Source: an uncultured Oscillospiraceae bacterium
GTDB lineage: Bacteria > Bacillota > Clostridia > Oscillospirales > Oscillospiraceae
Reading direction: 5' to 3'
Assembly: GCA_934636045.1 (NCBI GenBank)
Contig: CAKTZP010000006.1
Coordinates: 1-32,481 of the forward strand
DNA: 32,481 nucleotides
How positions within the stretch are numbered: position 1 is the first letter of the stretch; every line of letters starts with the position of its first letter. The position numbers and the translations under genes were made by a program. Below the pieces are notes generated by a model, which did no database searches, was not told the DNA's origin, and saw nothing but the letters and a program-made list of their open reading frames with translations. Shown here in pieces: positions 1 to 8,060 of the stretch.

Positions 1-2
1 GG

Positions 3-1034
3 ACGACCGAATGGATGCGCTGCATCGAAACGCCGCATTTTTCGCCGCTGCGCCTGCAGCGGCTGTACCCGGCCGACCTCGGCTGGCTGCCGCTGGCCGT
101 CGTGCTCGGCGCGGGTCTGCGGCTGCTGCTGCTCCTGTTCCGAATGGCGCTGCGTCTTCCGAGCATGGAGACCTTTGCAGCGCTTTTGCCCTATTACCTG
201 CTATATACAGCACTGCCCTGCGCGGTGCTGGCGGCGGGCATGTATCTGCTGCTGCGCCTGATGTGCGGCAGCGCGCTGGCCGCTGTCTGCGGCGCAGCGG
301 CGATCGCCGTGCTGCAAAACGGCAGCCTTCCCTGCGCGGCGGCGGTCGTCTGGGCGCTGGCGTTCCTGTGGCTGTGGGTCTGCGCGGCCGACGCCGAGGG
401 CTTTGCGCTTCCGGCGCTGTGGCTGACGCTGTCCATTGCCTGTTACGCATATAGCATGCTTTGGGGCGCGCAGCTGCTGTGGCTGTGCCCGGTGTGGATT
501 GCGGCATGGATCTACGTCCAGTGCCGCCGCCGCTCGGTCGGGCGGGCAATCGCCTCGCTGCTGCTGACGGCGCTGCTGTGCGCCCTGAGCGCGGCGGTCG
601 TCTGCGGCGTCTGGCTGCTGCAGGAGCGCTACGCCGGCCAAGGGCTCGCGCCCCTCGCGACCGCAAATTTCTGGCGCGGCGTCCTGTTGGTGCTGAACGC
701 GAAGCTCGGCAAGCTCCTTGTCCTGCCGCCCTTCTTTGACACCGTGCTCGTCACCGACGCGCTGCTGTTCCTTGCGGGCGGCGCAGCACTGATTTGCGCG
801 CTGCACGGCGTGCTTCGCCGCCGCGAGAGCGAATGCCTCGTGCTGCTGGTGCTGCTGCCCTTCTTCGCGCTGCTCTGGCTCGTCGGCGGGCAATATCTGA
901 TGGCCATTCCGATGACGCTGGCACTCGGCTGGCTCTGGAGCCTCTGGCGCCGCCGCGAGCAGACGGTTTTTATCCTGTTAAGTCTCTGCATCCTGCTCAT
1001 GACCGACTGCGTCATGCTGCTGGCGCTCGCTTGA
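3..1034 (+). CDS. Polytopic membrane protein of unknown function, 5' end probably outside the window
   Basis: This frame encodes about 340 residues that are almost entirely hydrophobic segments separated by short Arg-rich loops, with roughly nine to ten membrane spans. The frame is open to the left edge of the window. The first in-window ATG (position 15) has no convincing ribosome binding site, so the true start is probably upstream and the gene is listed as 5'-partial. No catalytic motif could be recognised. The general look (many Leu/Ala-rich helices, RRR-type inside loops) resembles GT-C-like or other glycan-related membrane proteins, which would fit the glycan genes later in the window, but that is a weak inference. 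It ends 41 bases before rpiB and may be co-transcribed with it. Confidence 0.6.
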   Translation, partial: TTEWMRCIETPHFSPLRLQRLYPADLGWLPLAVVLGAGLRLLLLLFRMALRLPSMETFAALLPYYLLYTALPCAVLAAGMYLLLRLMCGSALAAVCGAAAIAVLQNGSLPCAAAVVWALAFLWLWVCAADAEGFALPALWLTLSIACYAYSMLWGAQLLWLCPVWIAAWIYVQCRRRSVGRAIASLLLTALLCALSAAVVCGVWLLQERYAGQGLAPLATANFWRGVLLVLNAKLGKLLVLPPFFDTVLVTDALLFLAGGAALICALHGVLRRRESECLVLLVLLPFFALLWLVGGQYLMAIPMTLALGWLWSLWRRREQTVFILLSLCILLMTDCVMLLALA

Positions 1035-1075
1035 AAAAATTTGGGGGCATGCGCCCCGTCGATTAGGAGAATATT

Positions 1076-1519
1076 ATGAAAATTGCACTTGCCTGTGACC
1101 ACGGCGGGCTCGAGCTGAAGCTCGCGATCAAACAGCATCTGGAGACCGAGGGCTTCGAGACGGAGGATTTCGGCACGCACACGACCGATTCCTGCGACTA
1201 TCCCGACTATGCCGCTCCCGCCGCGCGCGCGGTGGCGGAGGGACGCTGCGACCGCGGCGTTCTGGTCTGCACGACCGGCGTCGGCATGTCCGTCACCGCC
1301 AATAAGATCCCCGGCATCCGCTGCGCGCTGCTGTCCGACCTGATGTCCGCCCGCCTGACGCGGGAGCATAACGATTCGAACATCGTCGCGCTCGGTCAGG
1401 GCGTCGTCGGCGAGAAGCTGGCGCTTGAGATCGTTGACACCTTCCTCGCTACGCCCTTCTCCAACGGCGAGCGGCACATCCGCCGCATCGCTAAGCTCTC
1501 TGCGCTGGAGCAAAAATAG
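1076..1519 (+). CDS. rpiB: Ribose-5-phosphate isomerase B (RpiB/LacAB family)
   Basis: The 147-residue protein has the usual length of the RpiB/LacA/LacB sugar-phosphate isomerases, which interconvert ribose 5-phosphate and ribulose 5-phosphate in the non-oxidative pentose phosphate pathway. The N-terminus carries the DHGG motif (His9), the catalytic Cys65 sits in VLVCTTGVGMSVTANK, and REHNDSNIVALG (His98 region) and the ERHIRRI phosphate-binding segment follow. The ATG is preceded by a good ribosome binding site (TTAGGAG, 6-7 bases upstream). A terminator follows directly. Cys65 favours an RpiB-type enzyme, but allose-6-phosphate or galactose-6-phosphate isomerase activity cannot be excluded from sequence alone. 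Confidence 0.93.
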   Translation: MKIALACDHGGLELKLAIKQHLETEGFETEDFGTHTTDSCDYPDYAAPAARAVAEGRCDRGVLVCTTGVGMSVTANKIPGIRCALLSDLMSARLTREHNDSNIVALGQGVVGEKLALEIVDTFLATPFSNGERHIRRIAKLSALEQK

Positions 1520-1525
1520 CCCCCA

Positions 1526-1554
1526 ACCGGGACGGCTTCGCCGTCTCGGTTTTT
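1526..1554 (+). terminator. Rho-independent terminator after rpiB
   Basis: A 10-bp stem (ACCGGGACGG paired with CCGTCTCGGT, one G-U pair) closes a CTTCG loop and is followed by a run of T residues, seven bases after the rpiB stop codon. Confidence 0.85.
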
Positions 1555-1560
1555 CACGCC

Positions 1561-1815
1561 GTTGCGCGCGTATCGATATGGTGCAAAATCGAAACTGCCA
1601 GCGGCGGGCTCAGGTGAGCCCGCCCTACGCAGAAAGGATAACTGTTGCGTCCAAGCCCAAAACTTGCGTAGGGCGGGGTGCCCCCACCCCGCCGCGAATT
1701 CCGGACGCAGAATCGAAACTGCCAACGCGGGCGGTCGATGACCGTTCCTACGGCGTTTTACGAAAGCTGGTACAATATCGCGGCGGGATACGGGGTTTGT
1801 GCATGATTGCTTTTC
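1561..1815. repeat. Intergenic block of GC-rich palindromic repeats (CTACG family)
   Basis: About 400 bases without a gene separate rpiB from the nuclease. The stretch holds three palindromic cores: GCGGGCTCA/TGAGCCCGC at 1604-1623; GGCGGGGTG-N4-CACCCCGCC at 1672-1693, in inverted orientation with a flanking CGTAGG; and a shorter CGGTC/GACCG core at 1732-1744 followed by CCTACGG. The phrase AATCGAAACTGCCA occurs twice (from about 1587 and 1711). The same core recurs at 3959-3985 and 10393-10419, and a phrase close to CGGCGGGATACGGG(G/A)TTTGT recurs near 10456. No coding potential is convincing here. Confidence 0.75.
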
Positions 1816-1921
1816 GGCGAAAGCAACAAGAAACCCTCGCAGAATTTGTATGCTTTCCCAATTTCGGTTCTCGGCTGTTTATGGTATCATTAAAGTTATC
1901 ACATGAAAAGGAGAGCATACC

Positions 1922-3814
1922 ATGAAGCAATTTAGCCAACGACTGTTTTCGCTTCTGTTGATTCTGTGCATTGTAACGGCGCTGTTTTCCGGGCTGACCA
2001 CGGCTTCGGCAAAAAACACGCTGCTCCGCGGCACCGTCTGCAACGAGCTCAGCTCCAAGGCGAAGGCCTACTACACCGGTAATTATACCTACAGCAGCAT
2101 GTCCACGCTGCAGGGCGGCACGCCGGACAAGACCACCGGCAAGGTCAGCTCACTGGCCACGACCAACACCGCCATGTACCAGCGGCTACAGACACTGATG
2201 ACCAGCACAATGACGTATTCTCCCACCTATAACGGCAAAAACAATGGCCTTCAGGTCTACTGGCCGACGACGGACAACAGTATCTTTTTCTACAGCAACG
2301 CACCTTACACTGGTAACAGCTCCCTCAGCCGCGAGCACGTCTGGCCGAAGAGCCGTGCGTCGTTCTATCAGAAAAACGGCGGCTGCGACCTGCACCATCT
2401 GCGTCCGGCCGACAGAGACATCAATTCCACCCGCCTCAACTACACCATGGGCAATGTAAAGGACGAGATTCCCGGCCATTCGACGGGGGATTATAAAGGC
2501 ACGACCGTTCTCTGGTACTCGTCCGGCCGCGATTTGGTGGAGGTCGCCGACTATGTTAAGGGCGATGTCGCGCGCATCTTCCTGTATGTCTACGTCCGCT
2601 GGGGTCAGCCGAACCTCTTTGAGACGGTCAGCAGCAGCAATCTGCCGCCGTTTGACAGCGATGATAACAAAAACAACGGCATCAAGGTCATCGAAAGCCT
2701 CGACACCCTTCTCGAGTGGTGCGAGATCGACCCCGTGGACGAGTGGGAGATGGCCCGCAACGACGAGACGCAGGCCGTGCAGGGCAACCGCAACGTCTTC
2801 ATCGACTATCCCGAATACGCGTGGCTCCTGTTCGGTCAGGACATCCCGACCGACATGCCCACCCCCTCCGGCGAGGCAAAAAACGCGACGCCCGCCTGCA
2901 CACATACGAATGTTGCGCCGCAGACCAAGGAGGCGACCTGCACCGAGGCCGGCTATGAGCGCACCGTCTGCAAGGACTGCGGCAAGACGCTGAGCAACAC
3001 AGTCAAGCCCGCACTGGGGCACAATTTTGTTGCAGGCAAGTGCTCCCGCTGCGACGCGGTCGACCCGAATTACAAGCCCGACTGCCAGCACAAAAATGTC
3101 GAGACGCAGACCAAGGAGGCAACCTGCACCGAGGCCGGCTATGAGCGCACCGTCTGCAAGGACTGCGGCATGGAGCTGATGGGCACGTCCGAGCCCGCGC
3201 TGGGCCACAGCTACGCAAACGGCACCTGCACCCGCTGCGGTGCCGCCGACCCGGGCACTAAGCCCGCCAACACGCCGAAGTACACCGACTTCACCGATCT
3301 GCCCGTCATCAGCTGGTATAAGGACGGCGTGAGCTACGCGCTGGAAAACGGCCTGATGAACGGCGTGGGCAAGCGCGAATTCGACCCGGACGGCAACGTC
3401 ACGCGCGCCATGTTCGTAACCATTCTCTACCGCGCGGAGACTTCCCCGAGCGTGGAGGGCAAGACCAATCCCTTCGCTGACGTGCCCGCCGGGCAGTGGT
3501 ACACCGACGCGGTCGTGTGGGCGTCCAACAGCGGCATCGTGACCGGCACGAGCGCGACCGCCTACTCCCCCGACGCGCCCATCACCCGCGAGCAGATCGC
3601 AACGATCCTGTACCGTTACAGCAAGGCCGAAAAAGCGGAACAGAGCCTCGAGGCCTACCCCGACGCGGGCACGGTCAGCGGCTACGCCCTCGACGCCATG
3701 CGCTGGGCGGTCAAGAACGAGCTTCTCAACGGCAAGGACGGCAAGCTCGCCCCCAAGGAAAACGCCACCCGCGCCCAGATCGCCACCATCCTGATGCGGT
3801 ATTTGAAAAAATAA
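1922..3814 (+). CDS. Secreted SLH-anchored endonuclease I-family nuclease
   Basis: This 630-residue protein starts at an ATG with a good ribosome binding site (AAAAGGAGAGC). Residues 1-30 are a signal peptide. Residues about 35-310 match the endonuclease I (EndA/NucM) family of secreted His-metal nucleases: REHVWPKS at 137-144 with His139, DLHHLRP at 156-162, the Asn-containing segment to about 179, and NRNVFIDYPEYAW near 289-301. Two Cys-rich repeats follow (about 326-380 and 388-443); both contain KEATCTEAGYERTVCKDCG and a later CxxC, suggesting metal binding. The C-terminus (about 453-630) has three SLH domains, which in known proteins bind pyruvylated secondary wall polymer. The protein therefore probably cuts extracellular DNA or RNA while attached to the cell surface. 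A terminator follows nine bases after the stop. Confidence 0.87.
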   Translation: MKQFSQRLFSLLLILCIVTALFSGLTTASAKNTLLRGTVCNELSSKAKAYYTGNYTYSSMSTLQGGTPDKTTGKVSSLATTNTAMYQRLQTLMTSTMTYSPTYNGKNNGLQVYWPTTDNSIFFYSNAPYTGNSSLSREHVWPKSRASFYQKNGGCDLHHLRPADRDINSTRLNYTMGNVKDEIPGHSTGDYKGTTVLWYSSGRDLVEVADYVKGDVARIFLYVYVRWGQPNLFETVSSSNLPPFDSDDNKNNGIKVIESLDTLLEWCEIDPVDEWEMARNDETQAVQGNRNVFIDYPEYAWLLFGQDIPTDMPTPSGEAKNATPACTHTNVAPQTKEATCTEAGYERTVCKDCGKTLSNTVKPALGHNFVAGKCSRCDAVDPNYKPDCQHKNVETQTKEATCTEAGYERTVCKDCGMELMGTSEPALGHSYANGTCTRCGAADPGTKPANTPKYTDFTDLPVISWYKDGVSYALENGLMNGVGKREFDPDGNVTRAMFVTILYRAETSPSVEGKTNPFADVPAGQWYTDAVVWASNSGIVTGTSATAYSPDAPITREQIATILYRYSKAEKAEQSLEAYPDAGTVSGYALDAMRWAVKNELLNGKDGKLAPKENATRAQIATILMRYLKK

Positions 3815-3822
3815 AATAACCC

Positions 3823-3851
3823 AAAGCGGAGCGCCCAGCGCTCCGCTTTTT
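3823..3851 (+). terminator. Rho-independent terminator after the SLH nuclease
   Basis: A perfect 11-bp stem (AAGCGGAGCGC with GCGCTCCGCTT) with a three-base loop is followed by further T residues, starting nine bases after the nuclease stop. Confidence 0.9.
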
Positions 3852-3860
3852 CTACCCCAG

Positions 3861-3900
3861 TGTCATTGCGAGGCCGCTTGCGGCCGTGGCAATCCGTTCT
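3861..3900. repeat. TCATTGCGAGG...GCCGTGGCAATC repeat, short copy
   Basis: This imperfect palindrome runs from TGTCATTGCGAGGCCG to CGGCCGTGGCAATC. Longer copies of the same element lie at 26155-26253 and 32384-32481. It is intergenic, between the nuclease terminator and the suf promoter. Confidence 0.7.
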
Positions 3901-3949
3901 CTTTCCCGCCGCAGCGCGTCTCTCAATATGCCCTGCAGCAAAAACGAAG

Positions 3950-3990
3950 TGCCCACCCGGCGGGGTGAGGGCACCCCGCCCTACGCAGAG
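3950..3990. repeat. CTACG-family palindromic repeat
   Basis: The hairpin core GGCGGGGTG (3959-3967), four-base loop, CACCCCGCC (3972-3980) is followed by CTACG. It is near-identical to the core at 10393-10419. The whole 3815-4167 gap holds only this repeat, the repeat at 3861-3900, a terminator and the suf promoter. Confidence 0.75.
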
Positions 3991-4041
3991 GAGCTCCTCC
4001 CCGCTTTGGCAAGAAACTTTCCCGTTTTGGGTCATAAAACC

Positions 4042-4070
4042 TTGCAACCCGGGGGAAAATATGCTATATT
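4042..4070 (+). promoter_or_regulatory. Predicted sigma-70-type promoter of the suf-rlmH operon
   Basis: TTGCAA (4042-4047) and TATATT (4065-4070) are separated by exactly 17 bases. Transcription would start near 4077, giving a leader of about 90 bases before sufC. No recognisable Rrf2/IscR-type operator was seen. Confidence 0.7.
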
Positions 4071-4167
4071 CTTTTGGGTATTACGAACCGGCGCGGTGGG
4101 CGCGGGCAGGCGGCGAGATCTGCGGTGTCCGGGCGGCTGCGCGGTAGAATTAAAAGGATTGTACACT

Positions 4168-4902
4168 ATGTTAGAGATCAAAAATCTATCCTATCACGTC
4201 GACGGCGAGGCCGGGCAGGTTGACATTTTACGAAACGTCAGCCTCTCCATTCCGGACAAGCGCTTCGTCGTCATTACCGGCCCGAACGGCGGCGGCAAGA
4301 CGAGCCTCGCCCGCGCGATCATGGGCATCTATCAGCCCACCGGCGGCACGATTCTCTGGAACGGGCAGGACATCACCGGTCTTTCCGTCACCGAGCGCGC
4401 GCGCCGCGGCATTTCTTACGGCTTTCAGCAGCCGCCGCGCTTTAAGGGCATGAAGGTGCGCGACCTGCTGGATATCGCGGCCGGGGAGGCCATGAGCCAC
4501 GATGTGGCCTGCTCTTACCTGACAAAGGTCGGCCTGTGCGCCCGCGATTACATCGACCGCGACGTCGACGCCAGCCTGTCCGGCGGCGAGGTCAAGCGCA
4601 TTGAGATCGCCACCGTCCTCGCCCGGCGCAGCGAGCTGATGATCTTTGACGAGCCGGAGGCCGGGATCGACCTGTGGTCGTTTGCCCGTCTGACCGAGAC
4701 GTTTCAGGAGATCCACGACAAAAAAGAGGCTACGATCCTCATCATTTCGCACCAGGAGCGCATCATCCGCCTCGCCGACGAGATCGTCCTGATTGCAGGC
4801 GGCAGCGTTTCCGCGCGCGGCAGCGTGGAGGAGCTCTATCCCCGCATCCTTGCCGACACCATCACAGGGTGCAACCGTTTGGAGGTGAACGGCACATGCT
4901 GA
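4168..4902 (+). CDS. sufC: SufC-like Fe-S cluster assembly ATPase
   Basis: This 244-residue ABC ATPase has the SufC arrangement: Walker A GPNGGGKT at 38-45, Q-loop near Gln87-88 (GFQQPP), signature LSGGE at 137-141 with the SufC-like LSGGEVKRIEIA, Walker B ELMIFDEPE at 156-164, the SufC-typical EAGIDLWSF, and the switch His195. SufC powers transfer of Fe-S clusters assembled on SufB/SufD-type scaffolds in the cytoplasm. The start at 4168 is chosen because AAAAGGA lies upstream and homology begins there; the frame is open much further 5' only through repeat DNA. Its last seven bases overlap the start of the SufB-like gene, so the two are probably translationally coupled. No sufS, sufU or full-length sufB/sufD lies nearby. 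Confidence 0.93.
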   Translation: MLEIKNLSYHVDGEAGQVDILRNVSLSIPDKRFVVITGPNGGGKTSLARAIMGIYQPTGGTILWNGQDITGLSVTERARRGISYGFQQPPRFKGMKVRDLLDIAAGEAMSHDVACSYLTKVGLCARDYIDRDVDASLSGGEVKRIEIATVLARRSELMIFDEPEAGIDLWSFARLTETFQEIHDKKEATILIISHQERIIRLADEIVLIAGGSVSARGSVEELYPRILADTITGCNRLEVNGTC

Positions 4903-5819
4903 ATGACGTACAAAAGCATATTTTGGAGCTTGTTGCCGACATGAAGGGCACCGGAGAGGGCGCGGTCAACATCCGCTCCGACGGCACAAAGGCCTTCCGC
5001 CGCAGCACGGAGCACATCCAGATCGAATCCAAGACCGACAAGGACGGTATTGACATCCGCATCGCGCCGCACACCGTCGGCGAATCCGTCCACATCCCCG
5101 TCGTGCTGACCAAATCCGGCTTTCAGGACATGGTCTACAACGACTTTTTCGTCGGTGAGGGCGCGGACGTGACCATCGTCGCGGGCTGCGGCATCCACAA
5201 CTGCGGCGACTGCGACAGCCGCCACGACGGCATCCACACCTTCTACGTCGGCAAAAACGCGAAGGTTCGTTACATTGAAAAGCACTACGGCGAGGGTGAG
5301 GGCAGCGGCAAGCGTCTGCTCAACCCGCAGACCATCCTCTATCTTGAGGAGGGCGCGTCGGTCACGCTGGAAACCAGCCAGATCCGTGGCGTGGATGACA
5401 CGAAACGTTATACAAAGGCAGAATGTAACGGTGCAAACAGTGAGATCATCATCCGCGAGAAGCTCCTGACCCACGGCGCACAGCACGCGGTGTCGGAAAT
5501 GGACGTCTTCCTCAACGGCGAGGACAGCAAGGCGCAGGTCGTCTCGCGCTCCGTCGCGCAGGACAGCTCCTCGCAGGTCTTCTATCCGCGGGTGGAGGGC
5601 AACTGCAAATGCTTCGGTCACGTGCAGTGTGACGCGATTATTATGGGCGCAGCAAAGGTGCGCGCCATCCCGGAGATCACCTGCAACCACGTCGATGCCG
5701 GGCTGATTCATGAGGCCGCCATCGGCCGCATCGCCGGCGAGCAGATCCTCAAGCTCATGACCCTCGGCCTTTCCGCCGAGCAGGCCGAGCAGAGGATCCT
5801 CGAGGGCTTCCTCCGCTGA
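4896..5819 (+). CDS. Short SufB/SufD-like Fe-S scaffold protein (SmsB-like)
   Basis: The protein is 307 residues, against about 420-480 for classical SufD and SufB, and lacks their N-terminal region. The C-terminal half is a beta-helix-like SufBD core ending in a helical segment (HVDAGLIHEAAIGRIAGEQI followed by LSAEQAEQRILEGF). Eight Cys residues are present (98, 103, 106, 177, 237, 239, 245, 263); the cluster GCGIHNCGDCDSRHDGIH at 97-114 stands out. The start ATG overlaps the end of sufC and has a GGAGGTGAAC ribosome binding site. A sufC gene paired with one short SufB-like gene is the layout of the SUF-like minimal system (SMS) known from comparative genomics of anaerobes. It probably acts as the scaffold with SufC. 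Which Cys residues bind the cluster cannot be decided here. Confidence 0.87.
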   Translation: MLNDVQKHILELVADMKGTGEGAVNIRSDGTKAFRRSTEHIQIESKTDKDGIDIRIAPHTVGESVHIPVVLTKSGFQDMVYNDFFVGEGADVTIVAGCGIHNCGDCDSRHDGIHTFYVGKNAKVRYIEKHYGEGEGSGKRLLNPQTILYLEEGASVTLETSQIRGVDDTKRYTKAECNGANSEIIIREKLLTHGAQHAVSEMDVFLNGEDSKAQVVSRSVAQDSSSQVFYPRVEGNCKCFGHVQCDAIIMGAAKVRAIPEITCNHVDAGLIHEAAIGRIAGEQILKLMTLGLSAEQAEQRILEGFLR

Positions 5820-5828
5820 GGCCGCGCA

Positions 5829-6311
5829 ATGCTGTCGGTCACACTGATTACCGTCGGAAGGCTGAAGGAAAAATTCTATCTGGCCGCATCGGAAGAATAT
5901 ATCAAGCGACTTTCCGCGTTTTGTAAATTTACTTTAATCGAGCTGCCCGAGCAGCGGCTGCCGGACGACCCGTCCCCCGCGCAGATCGCCGCCGGTCTTG
6001 CCGCCGAGGCCGCGCTCATCGAGGCCAGGAGGCCGAAAAACGCGTGGTTCTGCGTCTTCACCCCGGAGGGCAAGACGCTCTCGTCCGAGGCCTTCGCGCA
6101 GCGGCTTGCGCAGGTCAAAACAGAAGGCAAGAGCAGCCTGTGCTTCCTCATCGGCTCGTCGTTCGGCATCGACCCGCGCATCAAGGCGCAGGCCGATTTC
6201 CGCCTCTCCTTCGGCCCGATGACCTTCCCCCACCACCTCGTCCGCGTCATGGCGCTGGAGCAGCTCTACCGCGCCGAAGCCATCCAAGCCGGCACAAAAT
6301 ATCATAAATAA
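5829..6311 (+). CDS. rlmH: 23S rRNA (pseudouridine1915-N3)-methyltransferase RlmH
   Basis: This 160-residue SPOUT-class methyltransferase has close to the family's usual length (about 155-160) and its diagnostic C-terminus: the SAM-binding FLIGSSFGID near 106-115, then MTFPHHLVRVMALEQLYRAE at 131-150 and a terminal KYHK. RlmH methylates pseudouridine 1915 in helix 69 of 23S rRNA on assembled 70S ribosomes. It starts nine bases after the SufB-like stop. The ribosome binding site is weak (TGAGG), so translation may depend on ribosomes leaving the upstream gene. Co-transcription with the suf genes is inferred from spacing and the single terminator downstream. Confidence 0.95.
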   Translation: MLSVTLITVGRLKEKFYLAASEEYIKRLSAFCKFTLIELPEQRLPDDPSPAQIAAGLAAEAALIEARRPKNAWFCVFTPEGKTLSSEAFAQRLAQVKTEGKSSLCFLIGSSFGIDPRIKAQADFRLSFGPMTFPHHLVRVMALEQLYRAEAIQAGTKYHK

Positions 6312-6316
6312 ACCGC

Positions 6317-6365
6317 AAAGCTCCCTCCGCAGCGCCTGTTCGGCAGCCGCGGAGGGAGCTTTTTC
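6317..6365. terminator. Terminator after rlmH, probably shared with the convergent lipoprotein gene
   Basis: A 14-bp stem (AAAGCTCCCTCCGC paired with GCGGAGGGAGCTTT) encloses an 18-base loop and ends in TTTTT on the plus strand. The minus strand also gives a hairpin with a shorter T tract, and the convergent gene stops at 6373. Confidence 0.85.
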
Positions 6366-6372
6366 TGATAAA

Positions 6373-8049
6373 TCAATCATCCAGCAGATTGTACAGCGGG
6401 TAGCAAAGCAGCTCCTGCCCGGTTTTCAGGTCATAGCTGCGGGAGGCTTGGGCATCATAGATGGAGAGAATGCTGTCCGCGATGAGCAGGCTGCCGTCGA
6501 GGGCGAGGGGCGCGGTGAAAACAGGCTCCATTTCCACCGAATACAGTGTGATCTTGCCGTCGGCCTTGACGGCAAAATAGGGTGTGCCGGTTTTCATATC
6601 GCTGACTGTGTAGCAGCTGCCGCGGAAGGAGAGGACAGCTTGGAATTGCTCGTCATAAACGACGGTATCCATGGCGGCGTAGCTCCGGCTTGCCCCGGCG
6701 GTACAGGTATAGAAATACGGAAAGCGCGTCTCCCCGTAATAGCAGCAGGCATTGGCGTAGCCATCCGCGCCGAGGCTCAGGCTCCGGCTGTCTCCAGTGT
6801 CCACGTTATAAAACTTCCAGATCCCGTCGACGGGGATGGCGCTGGCGATATGGGTGCCGCTGAGCATGTGCCAGTCGCCCTCGTCCAGTCCCTCATAGGG
6901 CTTGCCGTCTCGGTCGAGCAGGGTGGTCGTGTAGCCGTAATCGCCCAAATCGCTTGCAATATAGCAGCCTCCGTCCCAATAGAGGTAGCCGTTGTCGGAC
7001 GGTCTGCGGAAAATTTCGTTCCCGGCGGCGTCGAGCACGCGGTAGTCCTCGCCCTCGGCGTCCTGTACGCTAAAGCGGTCGGCCGCATTATAGGCGATCG
7101 CGTAGAAGCCGCGACCGAAGAGAAGCGCTCCCTCGGGCGTGATCAGTGCGCAGGTTCCGTCCTTTTGCGTGACGTTAAGATAGCCGCCGCTGTAGCCCGT
7201 CGCGTAGGAGAACGGCCCGGCGCGCAGCTCGCCATCGAGCGTGGAAAGATAGATGTCGCTGACCTCGTGCTGCTCGCCGTCGCCCCAATCCTCAAATTCG
7301 CCGGAGTCGAGACCGACGATCAGGTAATCGCCGAAGCAGCTGAATTTCCATGGCTCGCCGGTCAGACGATCGGCATAGGGCATGTCGGCCGAGGTGAACA
7401 GCAGCTCGCCGGCATAGTTATACACGTCAAATTTTTGCCGCTCTCCCTCCTCCGCAGGATACAGGCACAGCACAACGTTGTCGCCCGCGCGGATGCCGAT
7501 GTAGCGCGTGTCGATGACAAACGAGCCGTCCAGCGCCGCAAGGCCGTAGATCTCCTCGCTCAGCGGGTAGGTGCCGTCCGCATAGGTCTCGTAGCCGGTA
7601 ATGATGACCTTACGGAAGCTCCAGAGCCCCTGCGTCTGGTCCGCGTTCCACAGCTGCGACGCGTAGCTGTAGACCGGGTCGGTCACGATGCGTCCCTGTG
7701 TATCGGCAAAGCCGAACAGCACCGAGGAGCGGAAGTCCTCATCGCCCACGCGCTTTCCATAGAGATAGAGCGCGCCATAATCGTCGCGCGCAGTCAGCTC
7801 GGGCAGCGCGTCGGCCGACAGGCGGGTGAAGTTGGGGGTAATCTCGCTTTTTCCCGCGGTGTACGCGCCGTAATCCGTCCGGACAGAAACGCCGCCGGGC
7901 GTGACGGTGTATTCCGACGGCGGCTGGAGCGTCGCCACGGGTTCGGTCGGCGCGGTCGTAGGCTCCGTCTGTCCCGGATTGCGCACACAGCCGCCCAGCA
8001 GCCCCAGCAGGAGCGCAGTCAATACCAAAATTGCAATTTTTCGTCTCAT
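6373..8049 (-). CDS. WG-repeat-like lipoprotein, paralogue 1
   Basis: The 558-residue protein begins with MRRKIAILVLTALLLGLLGG and a lipobox Cys at 21, followed by a Thr/Pro/Glu linker to about 45. A conserved N-terminal block contains TVTPGGVSVRTDYGAYT (48-64). WG-type beta repeats follow, with patterns such as FGFADTQGRIVTDPVYSY (112-129) and YGLAALDGSFVIDTRY (168-183). The C-terminus ends CYPLYNLLDD, almost the same as in the next two genes. It is probably anchored on the outer face of the membrane; the ligand is unknown. The start is the second ATG of an ATGATG pair (first at 8052), six bases after GGAGAG. The frame continues upstream through repeat DNA to 8238, but that extension would bury the signal peptide and is rejected. 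Confidence 0.8.
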   Translation of the reverse strand: MRRKIAILVLTALLLGLLGGCVRNPGQTEPTTAPTEPVATLQPPSEYTVTPGGVSVRTDYGAYTAGKSEITPNFTRLSADALPELTARDDYGALYLYGKRVGDEDFRSSVLFGFADTQGRIVTDPVYSYASQLWNADQTQGLWSFRKVIITGYETYADGTYPLSEEIYGLAALDGSFVIDTRYIGIRAGDNVVLCLYPAEEGERQKFDVYNYAGELLFTSADMPYADRLTGEPWKFSCFGDYLIVGLDSGEFEDWGDGEQHEVSDIYLSTLDGELRAGPFSYATGYSGGYLNVTQKDGTCALITPEGALLFGRGFYAIAYNAADRFSVQDAEGEDYRVLDAAGNEIFRRPSDNGYLYWDGGCYIASDLGDYGYTTTLLDRDGKPYEGLDEGDWHMLSGTHIASAIPVDGIWKFYNVDTGDSRSLSLGADGYANACCYYGETRFPYFYTCTAGASRSYAAMDTVVYDEQFQAVLSFRGSCYTVSDMKTGTPYFAVKADGKITLYSVEMEPVFTAPLALDGSLLIADSILSIYDAQASRSYDLKTGQELLCYPLYNLLDD

Positions 8050-8060
8050 CATAAGCTCTC

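Noticed and set aside
2186..3208. Minus-strand frame of 340 codons opposite the SLH nuclease
   Set aside because: No start signal, no domain, and fully antisense to a gene with a signal peptide and known domains.
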